Origin: CBDCTM01 sp965222005
Lineage (GTDB): Bacteria > Bacteroidota > Bacteroidia > Chitinophagales > Saprospiraceae
DNA length: 64,000 nt
Direction: 5' to 3'
Assembly: GCA_965222005.1 (NCBI GenBank)
Contig: OZ244935.1
Location: 5,952,001-6,016,000, forward strand
This document shows, piece after piece, positions 9,782 through 18,249 of this stretch (its first letter is position 1; every line of letters begins with the position of its first letter). The notes beneath the pieces are model-generated. The model made no database searches and had not been told where the DNA came from. It saw nothing but the letters and a program-made list of their open reading frames with translations. Both the position numbers and the translations under genes were made by a program.

Positions 9782-9804
9782 ATGGTGACTAATTTAAAAA
9801 CTGT
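9782..9804 (+). pseudogene. Outer-membrane beta-barrel gene C, first codons (cut off by IS4)
   Basis: ATG 9782 begins MVTNLKTV, the start of a signal peptide that continues after the IS4 element as VYGLAIICLNSISVSSQS (13661 on). The 9-bp repeat aaaaactgt (9796-9804 and 13652-13660) marks the insertion, and removing 9805-13660 restores the frame. Too short to be seen as a gene alone; supported by the reconstruction. Confidence 0.82.
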
Positions 9805-9896
9805 TAAGTTACTATACACTTTTTTATAGTTCATTGAAATAGAGAGAGTTGTAAAATAATCTTGTATGTTTGAATCGACGAAAACCCATACATACT

Positions 9897-10965
9897 ATGA
9901 TTACTCAACTCCCTCCAGTTGGTGAAATTAAACGATTTTTTCCAGTACACCGAATCTGCGTAGTAAAAGTATTTATATTACTGTGTCAATGCATAATTAG
10001 ATGCAGAACAGTTTGTTTATATAAATGTAGGTCTGAATTTGGATCAATACTGGGCCGCAAAGATTTAAATATAAATTCAACCTATACTAGGTTAATCAGA
10101 TTTTTCAAAATAAAAAACATTGATGCATTTTGTGTTGGCATATCAAGATTAATTATTTACCTCATAGATTTTCAAGGTGAAGTTTTCATGTCAATAGATC
10201 GGACTAATTGGAAAATTGGTGTTATAAATATTAATGTTTGCTATATCGGCCTAATACTTCCAAATGGTATATTCATTCCAATATTATGGCAATTATATAA
10301 CAAACGAGGTAACACTTCTGAGGAAGAAAGAATTGAGTTAATCGAACGATTTTTTAAAGTTTGGCAATTTCATCAAGATATTAAAATTACCTTGTTAGGA
10401 GACAGAGAATTTATTGGAGAAAAATGGTTTAGTTTTTTGACAAGAGTAGGTTTTTCCTTTGTAATTAGGGCTAGGTGGCAGGATTACTGGAAAGAATTAT
10501 CTATATCAACAGGAGTATTAATTCCTTATTTAGAAGATCATATAATCAGTTCGATCAATAAAAAGGGCTATTTTCAAGAAGCAGTATTTATAAACGGAGA
10601 ATTATTGTTTTATACTGTATTTGTAAATACCGCAAAGCGCAAACGAAAAAATGATAATTGGATGGTCTTGATTTCCGACCAACCAGATGTTGAATGGATT
10701 AGAACTAGTTTTCCAAAAAGATGGAGTATTGAAGTGTTCTTTTATCATAACAAATCAAATGGATTTAATTTAGAAGACCTTAATTTGGTCGACAAGTTAA
10801 AAGCTCAATTAATGATGGCAGTGACTGCGTTTTGTTATGTATTGTCGATTTTAAAAGGCATAGAATGTCGAAAATCAGAAAAAATAAAACTAAAATCTTA
10901 CAACGGTAAAAAGTCAAAATCAATCTCGTTGTTCAGATTGGGTTATGATAATTTGAAAAACACAG
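9897..10965 (+). pseudogene. IS4-family transposase, main part (C-terminus cut off by IS21)
   Basis: A DDE transposase of the IS4 family. First Asp in MSIDRTNWKIG, second Asp in TLLGDREFIG, and a catalytic signature F-(2)-R-(3)-E-(6)-K in FPKRWSIEVFFYHNK, the family YREK motif with Phe for Tyr. ATG 9897 (MITQLPPVGEIK) is the likely start; an in-frame TTG at 9870 is possible. The natural C-terminus is at 13544-13644; the piece in front of IS21 reads through into IS21 sequence to 11051. Restored length about 389 aa. The active-site residues are all in this part. Confidence 0.9.
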
Positions 10966-11057
10966 TGTATATTCCGGTAAACTTGTGCCACGGTTTCCGG
11001 AGCAAACTGTGCCACGGTTGTGAAGAGTCGATAATCTATTCTCAAAGTTAAAAAATA

Positions 11058-11795
11058 TTAGCTGTTTACTCCTTTTGCCTTGCGCATAGACTCTCCCGAG
11101 AGAGTGATTCTATGTGAAGAATGCACCAATCTATCCAGGATAGCATCGGCAATAGTGCCCTCACCAATCAATTCATGCCATTTGCCCACAGGGATTTGAG
11201 AAGTGATGATAATGGATGATTGGTCGTACTTGTATTCGACAATATCCATGAGCGCCTGCCTGATGATATTATCTATTTCGCTGAGACCAAAATCATCGAT
11301 AATGAGTAAAGCGGTTTGTTTGATCGTTTTGATTAGCCGTTGGTAGTTGCCTTCAATTTTGGCCAGTCTGACCTGATCGGATAAATTACTCATGGTGTAG
11401 TATTGGGTTTTGTGTAGTTGTATACAAGCCTGATGTCCGAGGGCTTGAGCCAGGTAGGTCTTGCCCGTTCCGGTGGGACCGATGATAATCAGATTTTGGT
11501 GTTTCTGAATAAAGTCCAAAGTGGCCAGTCGGTTGAAGTAATTTTTGTCCAGTCCGCGAGGAGTGGTAAAATCGACATTGGCAATGGCGGCACCGGAGCG
11601 GAAGTGAGCTCGTTTGATCAGATTCTCCATTTTCCGGTTTTGCCGGTATTCCCATTCCTGGTCAGCCAGCAGAGCAGTGTACTGATCCAGGGTATAGTCC
11701 TGGTAAAGGTTGTCTTGCATACTGAGGTGATGGATATGGGCCATGCCTTTGAGTCGCATTGTTTTTAGCTTTTCTACTGTGGTTTGTGTATTCAT
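11058..11795 (-). CDS. istB: IS21-family ATP-binding helper IstB (second type)
   Basis: 245 aa, complete. Walker A is GPTGTGKTYLAQALG (~104-118) and Walker B is ALLIIDDFGLSEID (~160). The C-terminal ADAILDRLVHSSHRITLSG segment matches the IstB/DnaC ATPase family. It follows istA by 22 bp on the same strand, the standard IS21 order. It diverges clearly from the IstB at 4818-5552 although the architecture is the same. Confidence 0.96.
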   Translation of the reverse strand: MNTQTTVEKLKTMRLKGMAHIHHLSMQDNLYQDYTLDQYTALLADQEWEYRQNRKMENLIKRAHFRSGAAIANVDFTTPRGLDKNYFNRLATLDFIQKHQNLIIIGPTGTGKTYLAQALGHQACIQLHKTQYYTMSNLSDQVRLAKIEGNYQRLIKTIKQTALLIIDDFGLSEIDNIIRQALMDIVEYKYDQSSIIITSQIPVGKWHELIGEGTIADAILDRLVHSSHRITLSGESMRKAKGVNS

Positions 11796-11817
11796 TGTTG
11801 TAAATTTTTAGAAAGGT

Positions 11818-13371
11818 TTAAGTGTAATATTGACTGCCTCGGATATTGTCATGTTCCGGGATGGTTGTTGTCTTGGTTGTGGCCTGGAACAGATCCTGCT
11901 CCAGGTCCATATTGTTTTTCAAAATATCCCTAACGGTACTATAACTGAAGTAGGGATATTGACGAGCGCGAATAACAGCACTTTGAAGCCGGTCGACAGG
12001 ATAATCCTTGACCAATTGCAAAATGCCCATGCACTGCTTGTAAGCTACTTCGGGATAGGTCGCTTGTTGGATCAATCCTTTGATGTAATATTCTACATCC
12101 TCACCGTATTTGCGGGCCCATTTTTGAAAGAACTCCGGCGACCAGTCGTTGTAAAATCGATGGGTGCTTTTCATGTGTTTACTGATGGTGGTATAGCGCC
12201 CGGGGCGAGGGTCTCTTCTGTGAGTGGCGATACGTTCTTTAGCATAGAAGACCTCTACCGTTTTGGTGTTGTATTGCACCTCTACCTTTTTACCAATAAA
12301 TCGATGGGGGACGCTGTAGTAGTGCCTGTCGGCGGATAAGTAGACATGTCCCATTTTTTGTACGGTTGCTATTTTATAGTACCTAAGTTCGTAAGGCTGG
12401 GCGGCAAGTGGTAAGAGCTCCTCTTTTTCAATATCATGAAACTGCTGACGGCGAGTCAGCTTTATCTGACTGAACATTCGGTCATTATAGTCTTCCAACA
12501 ACTCAGCAATGGCTTTATTCAACTCTGTTAAAGAGAAAAAGATCTGTTTGGAGAGGGGATAAAAAATACGTTGGTATACCAGCTTGACGGCATTTTCTAC
12601 CAATGCTTTGTCTTGTGGACAATACGTTCGAGTAGGATTAATCGAACAACCGTAATGCAGTGCAAAATCTGAAAATGTCTTGTTCAAAACCGGTTCATAT
12701 TTACTGCCCTTGGTAACTGCCGATTTGAGATTATCCACCACAATACTCCTGGGGACACCTCCCATAAACTTCAGGCAGTTGTTCATCGAGTCAATAAAAT
12801 CTTCCCCTTTCTGAGAAGGGGTCGCTTCCACATAAGTATACCCACTACAAGGCAAGGTGGCTACAAATACCTCCACCTCGATTTGTTCTCCAGTCTCCAT
12901 ATCTACGAAAAATAACTTCTTGCCGGTATAATCTACATATAGTTTATCTCCGGCTTTATGCACCAGTTTTCCTGAGCCGTCCACTTGTTGAAGCCAACGG
13001 TTCAAGTGTTCGTTAAACTGGGAAGAGCGATATCCGTCGGGGTGACGGCTTAGATACTCCCTCCATAAGGTAAGACGCGTACAACCTACCTTTTTGAGCT
13101 CTTTACGAAAATAAGGAAAGTAGCTACTCAAAGTCTGATAACGATCTTTATCCGTCGTGCTAACGCCCGGAAACAACTCTTCCAGTGATCGGTCATCTAA
13201 CTGTCCAAGTACTTCATATGACCGGCCTGTGGCTTTTAACAGGCGTACGTATTCATTGATCGTATTGCGATGAATACCTAACAACCGGCTGATGCTCCGG
13301 TTGCTCTCGCCTCGAATTTTGAGTTGTAATAATTGTCTGATTTGCATGATCCCTATTCGTTGGTTCGCCAT
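11818..13371 (-). CDS. istA: IS21-family transposase IstA (second type)
   Basis: 517 aa, complete. It has a helix-turn-helix (ISRLLGIHRNTINEYVRLL, ~23-41) and a DDE core: Asp in KLYVDYTGKKLF, Asp in SIVVDNLKSAVTKG and Glu in DKALVENAVKLV. A C-terminal domain (HVYLSADRHYYSVPHRFIG) resembles that of the first IstA. Start is ATG 13371, just inside the repeat-rich end. Both genes are intact, so this element may still be mobile. Confidence 0.96.
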   Translation of the reverse strand: MANQRIGIMQIRQLLQLKIRGESNRSISRLLGIHRNTINEYVRLLKATGRSYEVLGQLDDRSLEELFPGVSTTDKDRYQTLSSYFPYFRKELKKVGCTRLTLWREYLSRHPDGYRSSQFNEHLNRWLQQVDGSGKLVHKAGDKLYVDYTGKKLFFVDMETGEQIEVEVFVATLPCSGYTYVEATPSQKGEDFIDSMNNCLKFMGGVPRSIVVDNLKSAVTKGSKYEPVLNKTFSDFALHYGCSINPTRTYCPQDKALVENAVKLVYQRIFYPLSKQIFFSLTELNKAIAELLEDYNDRMFSQIKLTRRQQFHDIEKEELLPLAAQPYELRYYKIATVQKMGHVYLSADRHYYSVPHRFIGKKVEVQYNTKTVEVFYAKERIATHRRDPRPGRYTTISKHMKSTHRFYNDWSPEFFQKWARKYGEDVEYYIKGLIQQATYPEVAYKQCMGILQLVKDYPVDRLQSAVIRARQYPYFSYSTVRDILKNNMDLEQDLFQATTKTTTIPEHDNIRGSQYYT

Positions 13372-13424
13372 AGTGTTTTACTGTTTTATTTTTCAGTAAA
13401 ACACCGAATAGAAATCGACTCTTT

Positions 13425-13538
13425 TAACTAAAGTGGCACATTTTGCTCCGGTCAGCTGGTTTTTTTGGCACAACTTGCTCCGGAATCAGTGGCACATTTT
13501 CACCGGTTTTGGTGGCACATTTTGCTCCGGTTTAGCCA
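13425..13538 (-). repeat. Terminal multiple repeats of IS21 no. 2
   Basis: Four direct copies of a motif near gtggcacattttgctccgg occupy the istA-side end (about 13433, 13461, 13490 and 13512). Two inverted copies occur at the other end (10985-11020). They are probable IstA binding sites. The core sequence differs from the ttccgg/gacccacc repeats of IS21 no. 1. Confidence 0.75.
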
Positions 13539-13543
13539 CACAG

Positions 13544-13644
13544 TCCATACTGTTCAAGATTTAGTCGAATTTGTAACATATTATCTGCCTGAAATCCCAA
13601 TCTGGAAGTCAGGGTATTGGAAAATGGGATTCAAAAGTGTATAG
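13544..13644 (+). pseudogene. IS4-family transposase, C-terminal end
   Basis: The last 33-34 codons of the IS4 transposase, reading HTVQDLVEFVTYYLPEIP and ending KMGFKSV at the stop 13642-13644, which overlaps the right inverted repeat. The frame continues exactly from 10965 when IS21 and one cacag are removed (…LKNTV|HTVQ…). No start of its own. Confidence 0.85.
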
Positions 13645-13660
13645 TAACTTAAAAAACTGT

Positions 13661-14149
13661 TGTATATGGTTTGGCAATAATATGCTTAAATTCTATATCT
13701 GTTTCTTCTCAAAGTAACACAAAAAATATTGATATTGGGCTTGAATTAAAAACTGTCATTAACTTTCTTGTTCCATCAAAGTCTCATGAAAACTTTTCAA
13801 CAAAGACATCGTTTGGTCAATCTGTCACTGCTTTTCTTGAAAAGCCTCTTCTAAGGAAGATTAATGTCAAACTAGGAATAGAGCTAACTTATGGAAAATA
13901 TAAGCATGTACATAAAGGACTTTATTTTGATGATCCGCTAAGATTTAGAAGAGAATCAAGGGTTGAAACAATACAATCGGTTTCAATGATAAAGCTACCT
14001 TTTATTTTTAATTATTACTCTAAAGAAAAGTTCTTTGTCTCTACAGGACTAGCTTATGAAAGATTATTTGTTTCTAAATCAACTTCAAATTTAATTTCTG
14101 GTGCTACTTATATTTCAGAAATAAAGAATGGAGCACAATCTATTAATAA
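13661..14149 (+). pseudogene. Outer-membrane beta-barrel gene C, middle part
   Basis: This segment continues the signal peptide (AIICLNSISVSSQS) and the N-terminal strand IDIGLELKTVINFLV, matching genes B and D. Barrel strands follow: INVKLGIELTYGK, VSMIKLPFIFNYYS and FFVSTGLAYERLFV. It is open from the IS4 edge to the ISKra4 edge at 14149, where the host continues as tattaataa repeated on the far side. Together with 9782-9804 and 15783-15954 it gives a 227-aa protein, the normal size for this family. Confidence 0.87.
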
Positions 14150-15773
14150 GAGTGCGAGACAAATTGGAGGAATCCTAAAATGAGAAGAGTTTGAAGGAAT
14201 TTAGTAAATTTAAGTTAGAAAATAGATTTACTGACCCTCAAACTCTAATTCAAGGTATGGACAAAAAAGTACTAATACAAAAAATAGAAGAAGAAATCGG
14301 AAGATTGGTTGACCTAAGTGATGAATATGTAGAGCAGGATGTAGGGATTGATAAAATAGAACTAAGCCTACTAAGTGAATTGCTGAAGCTGGGACTGTTG
14401 CTATTGAACTACATAATCAAGCAAAAGTTAAAAAAGGTTGAGGAATATCTCCCGATTTTGGAATCAGGAGAGAGCTACAGGAGTAAAGGGACAAAGAAGC
14501 GGAACTACCTCAGTTTGTTTGGTCTGATACAAATCCATCGTCCATCGTATTTGAGTACTCAACGCGGTCAATTTTATAAAATAGACGATTATTTGCAGTT
14601 GCCCAAGGGTTGTTATTGGTCGTACAATCTACAAGAGTTGGTAGGGGGAAGTGCTACCCAGGGGAGTTACAAAGAAAGCGTAGTGATAGTGAATAAATTA
14701 TTAGGTTTGAATCTGAGTGGAAAATCTTCGGAGAGAAATGTCAATCATTTGGGCGAGTACGTTGATCAGTACTATGAGTTGGAGCGAGAAGAAGCTCAAG
14801 AAGATGAAGCGTTGTTTTTTAGCACTACCTTTGATGGTAAAGGATTGCCGAAGATAAAGGCAGTACAACAAAAGGAGGCCAATCCCAAAAAGCGGCTAAG
14901 CAAAGGGGAGAAAAAGGGTAAGAAACAAAGTGCGACAGTGTCAGTTACCTCTGTTTTTACGCCTCAACAAAGGACTGCCGACCAGATATTGGATGGCTTG
15001 ATGGGAGTGCAAAAAGAAGCTGCTCAAGAGGACGAACCAGCATCAACACAACAAAAGAAAACGGAAAATAAGATGCACACTAAAATTCACCGTAGAGCAT
15101 TTTTAGCCAATCAGCAAAAGGCAATAGATTATGGGATAGAAGATTTAAAATCAAAAATGACCAACTCCCAAAGTCGATTCGTCATCCCCATAGATGCCGG
15201 AATAGGCTTGGAAGATAAAATACTGGCAAGCATAAAGAAGAATAATCTGGAAGGTCAATTTGATGGAATCATTTTAGACATAGTCCATGTAAGCGAATAC
15301 GTTTGGGATTGTGCCAATGCCATATTTGGAGAAAGTTCTAAGTTGAGAACAAGCTGGGTCAGAGGGGTGTTAAAAGATATATTGGAAGGAGGAACTGAAA
15401 AGGTAATAAAAGACCTTGTGTTGAATAGAGACAAAACAGAATTATCGACAAACAAAAAGAAGCAGTTAAATAAGGCAATCACCTATTTGACTAACCATAA
15501 ACACAAAATGAATTACGCTGATTTTTTGAAAAAGGGGTATCCAATCAGTTCAGCTCTGGCAGAGTCTACTTGTAAGCATTTGGTCAAAGATAGAATGGAG
15601 CAAAGCGGTATGAGATGGTCATCCAAGGGGGCGCAAAACATGCTTGACCTTAGAGCTGTAAAACAAAACGGAGACATCGAAGATTTTATACAATTCGTCA
15701 GACTAAGGGAACGAAAAGTAAATTTAGTCCGATTAGCTGCTTAAATACAAAACCCCTAATTTGTCATGCACTC
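14150..15773 (+). mobile_element. ISKra4-family insertion sequence
   Basis: A 1624-bp element with inverted repeats gagtgcgagacaaattgg (left) and, as complement of the right end, gagtgcatgacaaattag. The host 9-mer tattaataa is directly repeated at 14141-14149 and 15774-15782. It contains one intact transposase gene. Removing it with one duplication rejoins the beta-barrel gene in frame (AQSINN|NNFSF). Confidence 0.88.
14191..15744 (+). CDS. ISKra4-family transposase
   Basis: 517 aa by a TTG start at 14191; the first in-frame ATG is 23 codons on (MDKKVLIQKIEE). It has an N-terminal helical domain, a GTKKRNYLSLFGLIQIHRP region and SGKSSERNVNH, then the catalytic core starting at TTFDGKGLP, with DAGIGLEDK and ILDIVHVSEYVWDCA. 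It ends with LAESTCKHLVKDRMEQSGMRW, which carries the probable catalytic Glu. The Lys-rich linker around 230-250 is low complexity. The layout agrees with ISKra4 transposases; assignment is by motif memory, not by search. Confidence 0.85.
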   Translation: MKEFSKFKLENRFTDPQTLIQGMDKKVLIQKIEEEIGRLVDLSDEYVEQDVGIDKIELSLLSELLKLGLLLLNYIIKQKLKKVEEYLPILESGESYRSKGTKKRNYLSLFGLIQIHRPSYLSTQRGQFYKIDDYLQLPKGCYWSYNLQELVGGSATQGSYKESVVIVNKLLGLNLSGKSSERNVNHLGEYVDQYYELEREEAQEDEALFFSTTFDGKGLPKIKAVQQKEANPKKRLSKGEKKGKKQSATVSVTSVFTPQQRTADQILDGLMGVQKEAAQEDEPASTQQKKTENKMHTKIHRRAFLANQQKAIDYGIEDLKSKMTNSQSRFVIPIDAGIGLEDKILASIKKNNLEGQFDGIILDIVHVSEYVWDCANAIFGESSKLRTSWVRGVLKDILEGGTEKVIKDLVLNRDKTELSTNKKKQLNKAITYLTNHKHKMNYADFLKKGYPISSALAESTCKHLVKDRMEQSGMRWSSKGAQNMLDLRAVKQNGDIEDFIQFVRLRERKVNLVRLAA

Positions 15774-15782
15774 TATTAATAA

Positions 15783-15954
15783 TAATAATTTTTCATTTAT
15801 CCATTCAATTGGAATAATTAGAACGTTAGGGAATGGTCAATCTATTATCTTTCAACCTGTTTTGTCATATTCCCTAATCACTGATCAAATGTATTTGATT
15901 GGTATCAGAGCTAGACGAGTTTCTATTGCGTTATCTTTAGGTTACGTTCTTTAG
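15783..15954 (+). pseudogene. Outer-membrane beta-barrel gene C, 3' end
   Basis: The last ~57 codons of the barrel gene: FSFIHSIGIIRTLG, QSIIFQPVLSYSLI, QMYLIGIRARRVS and a terminal IALSLGYVL strand, a typical end for an outer-membrane barrel. The open frame begins inside ISKra4 (ATG 15766), but the first codons belong to the element and the duplication. Gene D follows 50 bp later. Confidence 0.85.
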
Positions 15955-16004
15955 TACTAGTATTTGAGTTTTCAATTTTTGACATAAGCAAACTAACAGT
16001 TTTG

Positions 16005-16745
16005 GTGAAATTTTATTTTTTTTTATTATCATGTTTTATATCAAATCATTGCTTGTTTTCCCAAAATGAAACCAATGATAACAAAACGATATATAATACA
16101 CATGAAATAGAAGTAGGCATTGATGTAAAGAAGTTTGTTAATAGCATTCTCACAAATTCATTTGAAGAAATAAGTAGTCTATCAATAAACCCTGCATTAA
16201 TTTTAAAAATCCGAGCTGGGGAGAAACGATTTATTTCTATTAATGAAAAAAGGGCGTTTAGAATTTTAGCAGATGCAATTTACCTTCAACCGTTTATAAA
16301 TGAAGATTCTCTAATAGCTTCCTCTAATCAAATATCGAATACTTTTTCAGAAGCTTTAAATGAAAAGTTAAAACTTTCTTTATTATTAGGTTATGAATGG
16401 CAAAAGCAAAATGGGAAATATCAATACTTTAATGGCTTTGATCTAGGGGTAGAATATGATAACAGCGTACGTTCACTTTTTATAAATACCGGAAATCCAA
16501 ACTTTCGAAAAATTAAAGATAAAAGACTACTCTTTCCTTTTATCGGGTTTGCAGGGTTTAAGTATTTTCTCTCGCCAAAGGTTAGTTTTTCTTTCGAATC
16601 AAGTTTTGAACTTCGCTATATTCGAGTATTTAACCAAACTATTGAATCTCTACCTATCCCTGTTGAGGTCGATGAATTTAGCGTTAACAAAATTCAGTTG
16701 AATTTCAACTTTTTGAGAAACGTCAATTTTAGCTATTATTTTTAA
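16005..16745 (+). CDS. Outer-membrane beta-barrel protein (array gene D)
   Basis: About 246 aa from GTG 16005; a TTG at 16002 is in frame and equally possible. Signal peptide FFLLSCFISNHCLFSQ, then IEVGIDVKKFVNSIL, the shared N-terminal strand. Further strands: LKLSLLLGYEWQKQ, NGFDLGVEYDNS, PFIGFAGFKYFLS and VSFSFESSFELRYI. It ends in aromatic FSYYF, a good outer-membrane C-terminus. Intact. The remains of gene E begin directly after its stop, in another frame. Confidence 0.82.
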   Translation: MKFYFFLLSCFISNHCLFSQNETNDNKTIYNTHEIEVGIDVKKFVNSILTNSFEEISSLSINPALILKIRAGEKRFISINEKRAFRILADAIYLQPFINEDSLIASSNQISNTFSEALNEKLKLSLLLGYEWQKQNGKYQYFNGFDLGVEYDNSVRSLFINTGNPNFRKIKDKRLLFPFIGFAGFKYFLSPKVSFSFESSFELRYIRVFNQTIESLPIPVEVDEFSVNKIQLNFNFLRNVNFSYYF

Positions 16746-17429
16746 CTTTTGAGTATTTTAGACTTTGGACAAAAACGGGACTATTTTTATCAAACACTCA
16801 ATATGAGCATCAAATTTTCAATGTAAACTCGATTTCTGATCCAGTATTTGATATAAGTGGTGTTGTTGCATGAATCAATTTTATTCGGAATAATATTTCG
16901 CACTCATTAAATTAGTATAAATAAATTCCGTAACAAACTGATAGTCAGTGGTAAATTTGATTGATAGTATATATAAATTATTTTAAACTAAATATTATTT
17001 TGCAATTACAGGAAATACATTAGTTAGATTCTTTTATGCAACAACGCCGATATAAGTTATAAAGTAAACAAATGGAATGTAGGCATCCCAATAATAGTTT
17101 CCTATAATTTTAATCCTCAAGTAAATCGCATTCATTTTTTAACTACGTTAGGAATGGTACCTTTAAGGACATTTTCTACTATGGAGAATTTAGAGTTTTC
17201 CATAGAGCCAAGTGACCCTGTTTTCAGAAATAATACAAACAACATCAAAGATTATAATTTAATGCTGTATGCTAGCGCCGGAGTAGTTTTTCCTGTTTCT
17301 GCCTCTGCCTTATTAGAATTCAGTACTTTTTATTCTTATAATTTTATTAAGGATAAATTGTATCTTCAGTTGGATGAAGTAAATGATTTTGCGATAGGTT
17401 GTTCTTTAGGGTTTTTACTAAAAATATGA
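16746..17429 (+). pseudogene. Outer-membrane beta-barrel gene E, 5'-truncated and hit by a MITE-like element
   Basis: Two blocks belong to one barrel gene. Before the MITE the frame reads EYFRLWTKTGLFLSN, then SISDPVFDIS; after it, YKVNKWNVGIPIIVSYNF, then LTTLGMVPLRTF and, to the end, LLEFSTFYSYNF and AIGCSLGFLLKI. Removing 16859-17057 (element plus one 9-bp duplication) joins them in frame. No signal peptide or start can be found between the stop of gene D and the first block, so the 5' end was lost independently. ATG 17154 could give 91 aa but would lack export signals. Confidence 0.78.
16859..17048. mobile_element. 190-bp MITE-like element with 9-bp target duplication
   Basis: A non-coding, AT-rich 190-bp segment bounded by short inverted repeats: ggtgttgttgcat on the left and the complement ggcgttgttgcat on the right, one mismatch. 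The host 9-mer gatataagt flanks it at 16850-16858 and 17049-17057. No open frame of note. No element with matching ends is present in this window, so the transposase that moved it is unknown. Confidence 0.8.
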
Positions 17430-17433
17430 AGGC

Positions 17434-18249
17434 GTGAAATTTATAATTCGACAATATTTTTTATTCATTGTATTAATAATTTCTATATCTACTGGATGGG
17501 CTCAAAGTCGCGTATATTTCAACAATGAAGTAGGTATTGAATACACGACAGCACTAACAAAAACTTTTTTTGATAAGAACATCGAAGAACAATTTTTAGG
17601 AACTGCAGCTATTAGAGAGGTTTATAATTCAAAAAAACCAACCTCACCGTTAATAGGCTACTTTCTTGGAATTTCTTATTCAAGGAAAATTCGTAAAGAT
17701 TGGGCACTTTTTATAAAGCTTAGACATACTGTTAGAGGTCAGAAGTCGCCAAACTTTTACAATTACTTTGGCAGGAAACCATCAGATTATCAGCCTAACT
17801 ATGGAGGCCTTTCTTATACTTTCAAAGTGACAACCAATGAATTAATTTTAGGTGGGTCAAAGCAATATTTCAATAGAGGTAAGGTAAATTTACTATTTGG
17901 AATAGGAATTATAGTAAATGTATATAATGATGCTAAGTTTCAGATATTTTTGATAGAAAGAGAGAATGGGATTAAACGTGTAAGTTTGGGGGCAGCAGGC
18001 TTTTATGCAGGTAATCTCGATTACTTTGACCGCCTAAATGAAAACATAAAACAGAATCACTTCAGATATGGGATAAGTGTAACTAATGAATTTCAATACA
18101 TAATTTCAAAACGTATCGCTGGTGCTATAGGTATTGAATTGACGGCTTTAAGCAAAATTCTTAGTAATTCAAAAGAGGTTGGTTCTTCAGTATTGCAAGG
18201 ACAGTTATTGAGTACAGGTTTAAGTATTGGCGCGAAATGGAGATTATGA
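17434..18249 (+). CDS. Outer-membrane beta-barrel protein (array gene F)
   Basis: 271 aa from GTG 17434, four bases after the stop of gene E. Signal peptide FLFIVLIISISTGWAQ, then NEVGIEYTTALTKTFF, the family N-terminal strand. Barrel strands: PLIGYFLGISYSRKI, WALFIKLRHTVRGQ, VNLLFGIGIIVNVY and IAGAIGIELTALSK. It ends LSTGLSIGAKWRL. Slightly longer than its relatives, with a loop around residues 100-140 (NYFGRKPSDYQPNYGG). The stop overlaps the next start (atga). Confidence 0.82.
   Translation: MKFIIRQYFLFIVLIISISTGWAQSRVYFNNEVGIEYTTALTKTFFDKNIEEQFLGTAAIREVYNSKKPTSPLIGYFLGISYSRKIRKDWALFIKLRHTVRGQKSPNFYNYFGRKPSDYQPNYGGLSYTFKVTTNELILGGSKQYFNRGKVNLLFGIGIIVNVYNDAKFQIFLIERENGIKRVSLGAAGFYAGNLDYFDRLNENIKQNHFRYGISVTNEFQYIISKRIAGAIGIELTALSKILSNSKEVGSSVLQGQLLSTGLSIGAKWRL

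Larger units (their letters stand above)
10966..13538 (-). mobile_element. IS21-family insertion sequence no. 2, nested in IS4
   Basis: A 2573-bp element with istA and istB on the minus strand. The ends read tgtatattccgg on the left and tggctaaaccgg as complement of the right end, each followed by a gtgccac motif. The target duplication is cacag (10961-10965 and 13539-13543). Removing the element and one duplication restores the IS4 transposase frame. Its proteins and terminal repeats differ from IS21 no. 1, and its GC content is visibly higher than the surrounding AT-rich island, so it was acquired separately. Confidence 0.92.
9805..13651 (+). mobile_element. IS4-family insertion sequence carrying a nested IS21
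   Basis: The ends are a 19-bp perfect inverted repeat, beginning taagttactatacactttt at 9805 with its complement ending at 13651. Direct repeats aaaaactgt flank it; a tenth base (t) can be assigned either way. Without the nested IS21 (10966-13538 plus 5 bp) the element is 1269 bp with one transposase gene. It inserted in the signal-peptide codons of an outer-membrane barrel gene. Upstream and downstream flanks join in frame. Confidence 0.92.
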
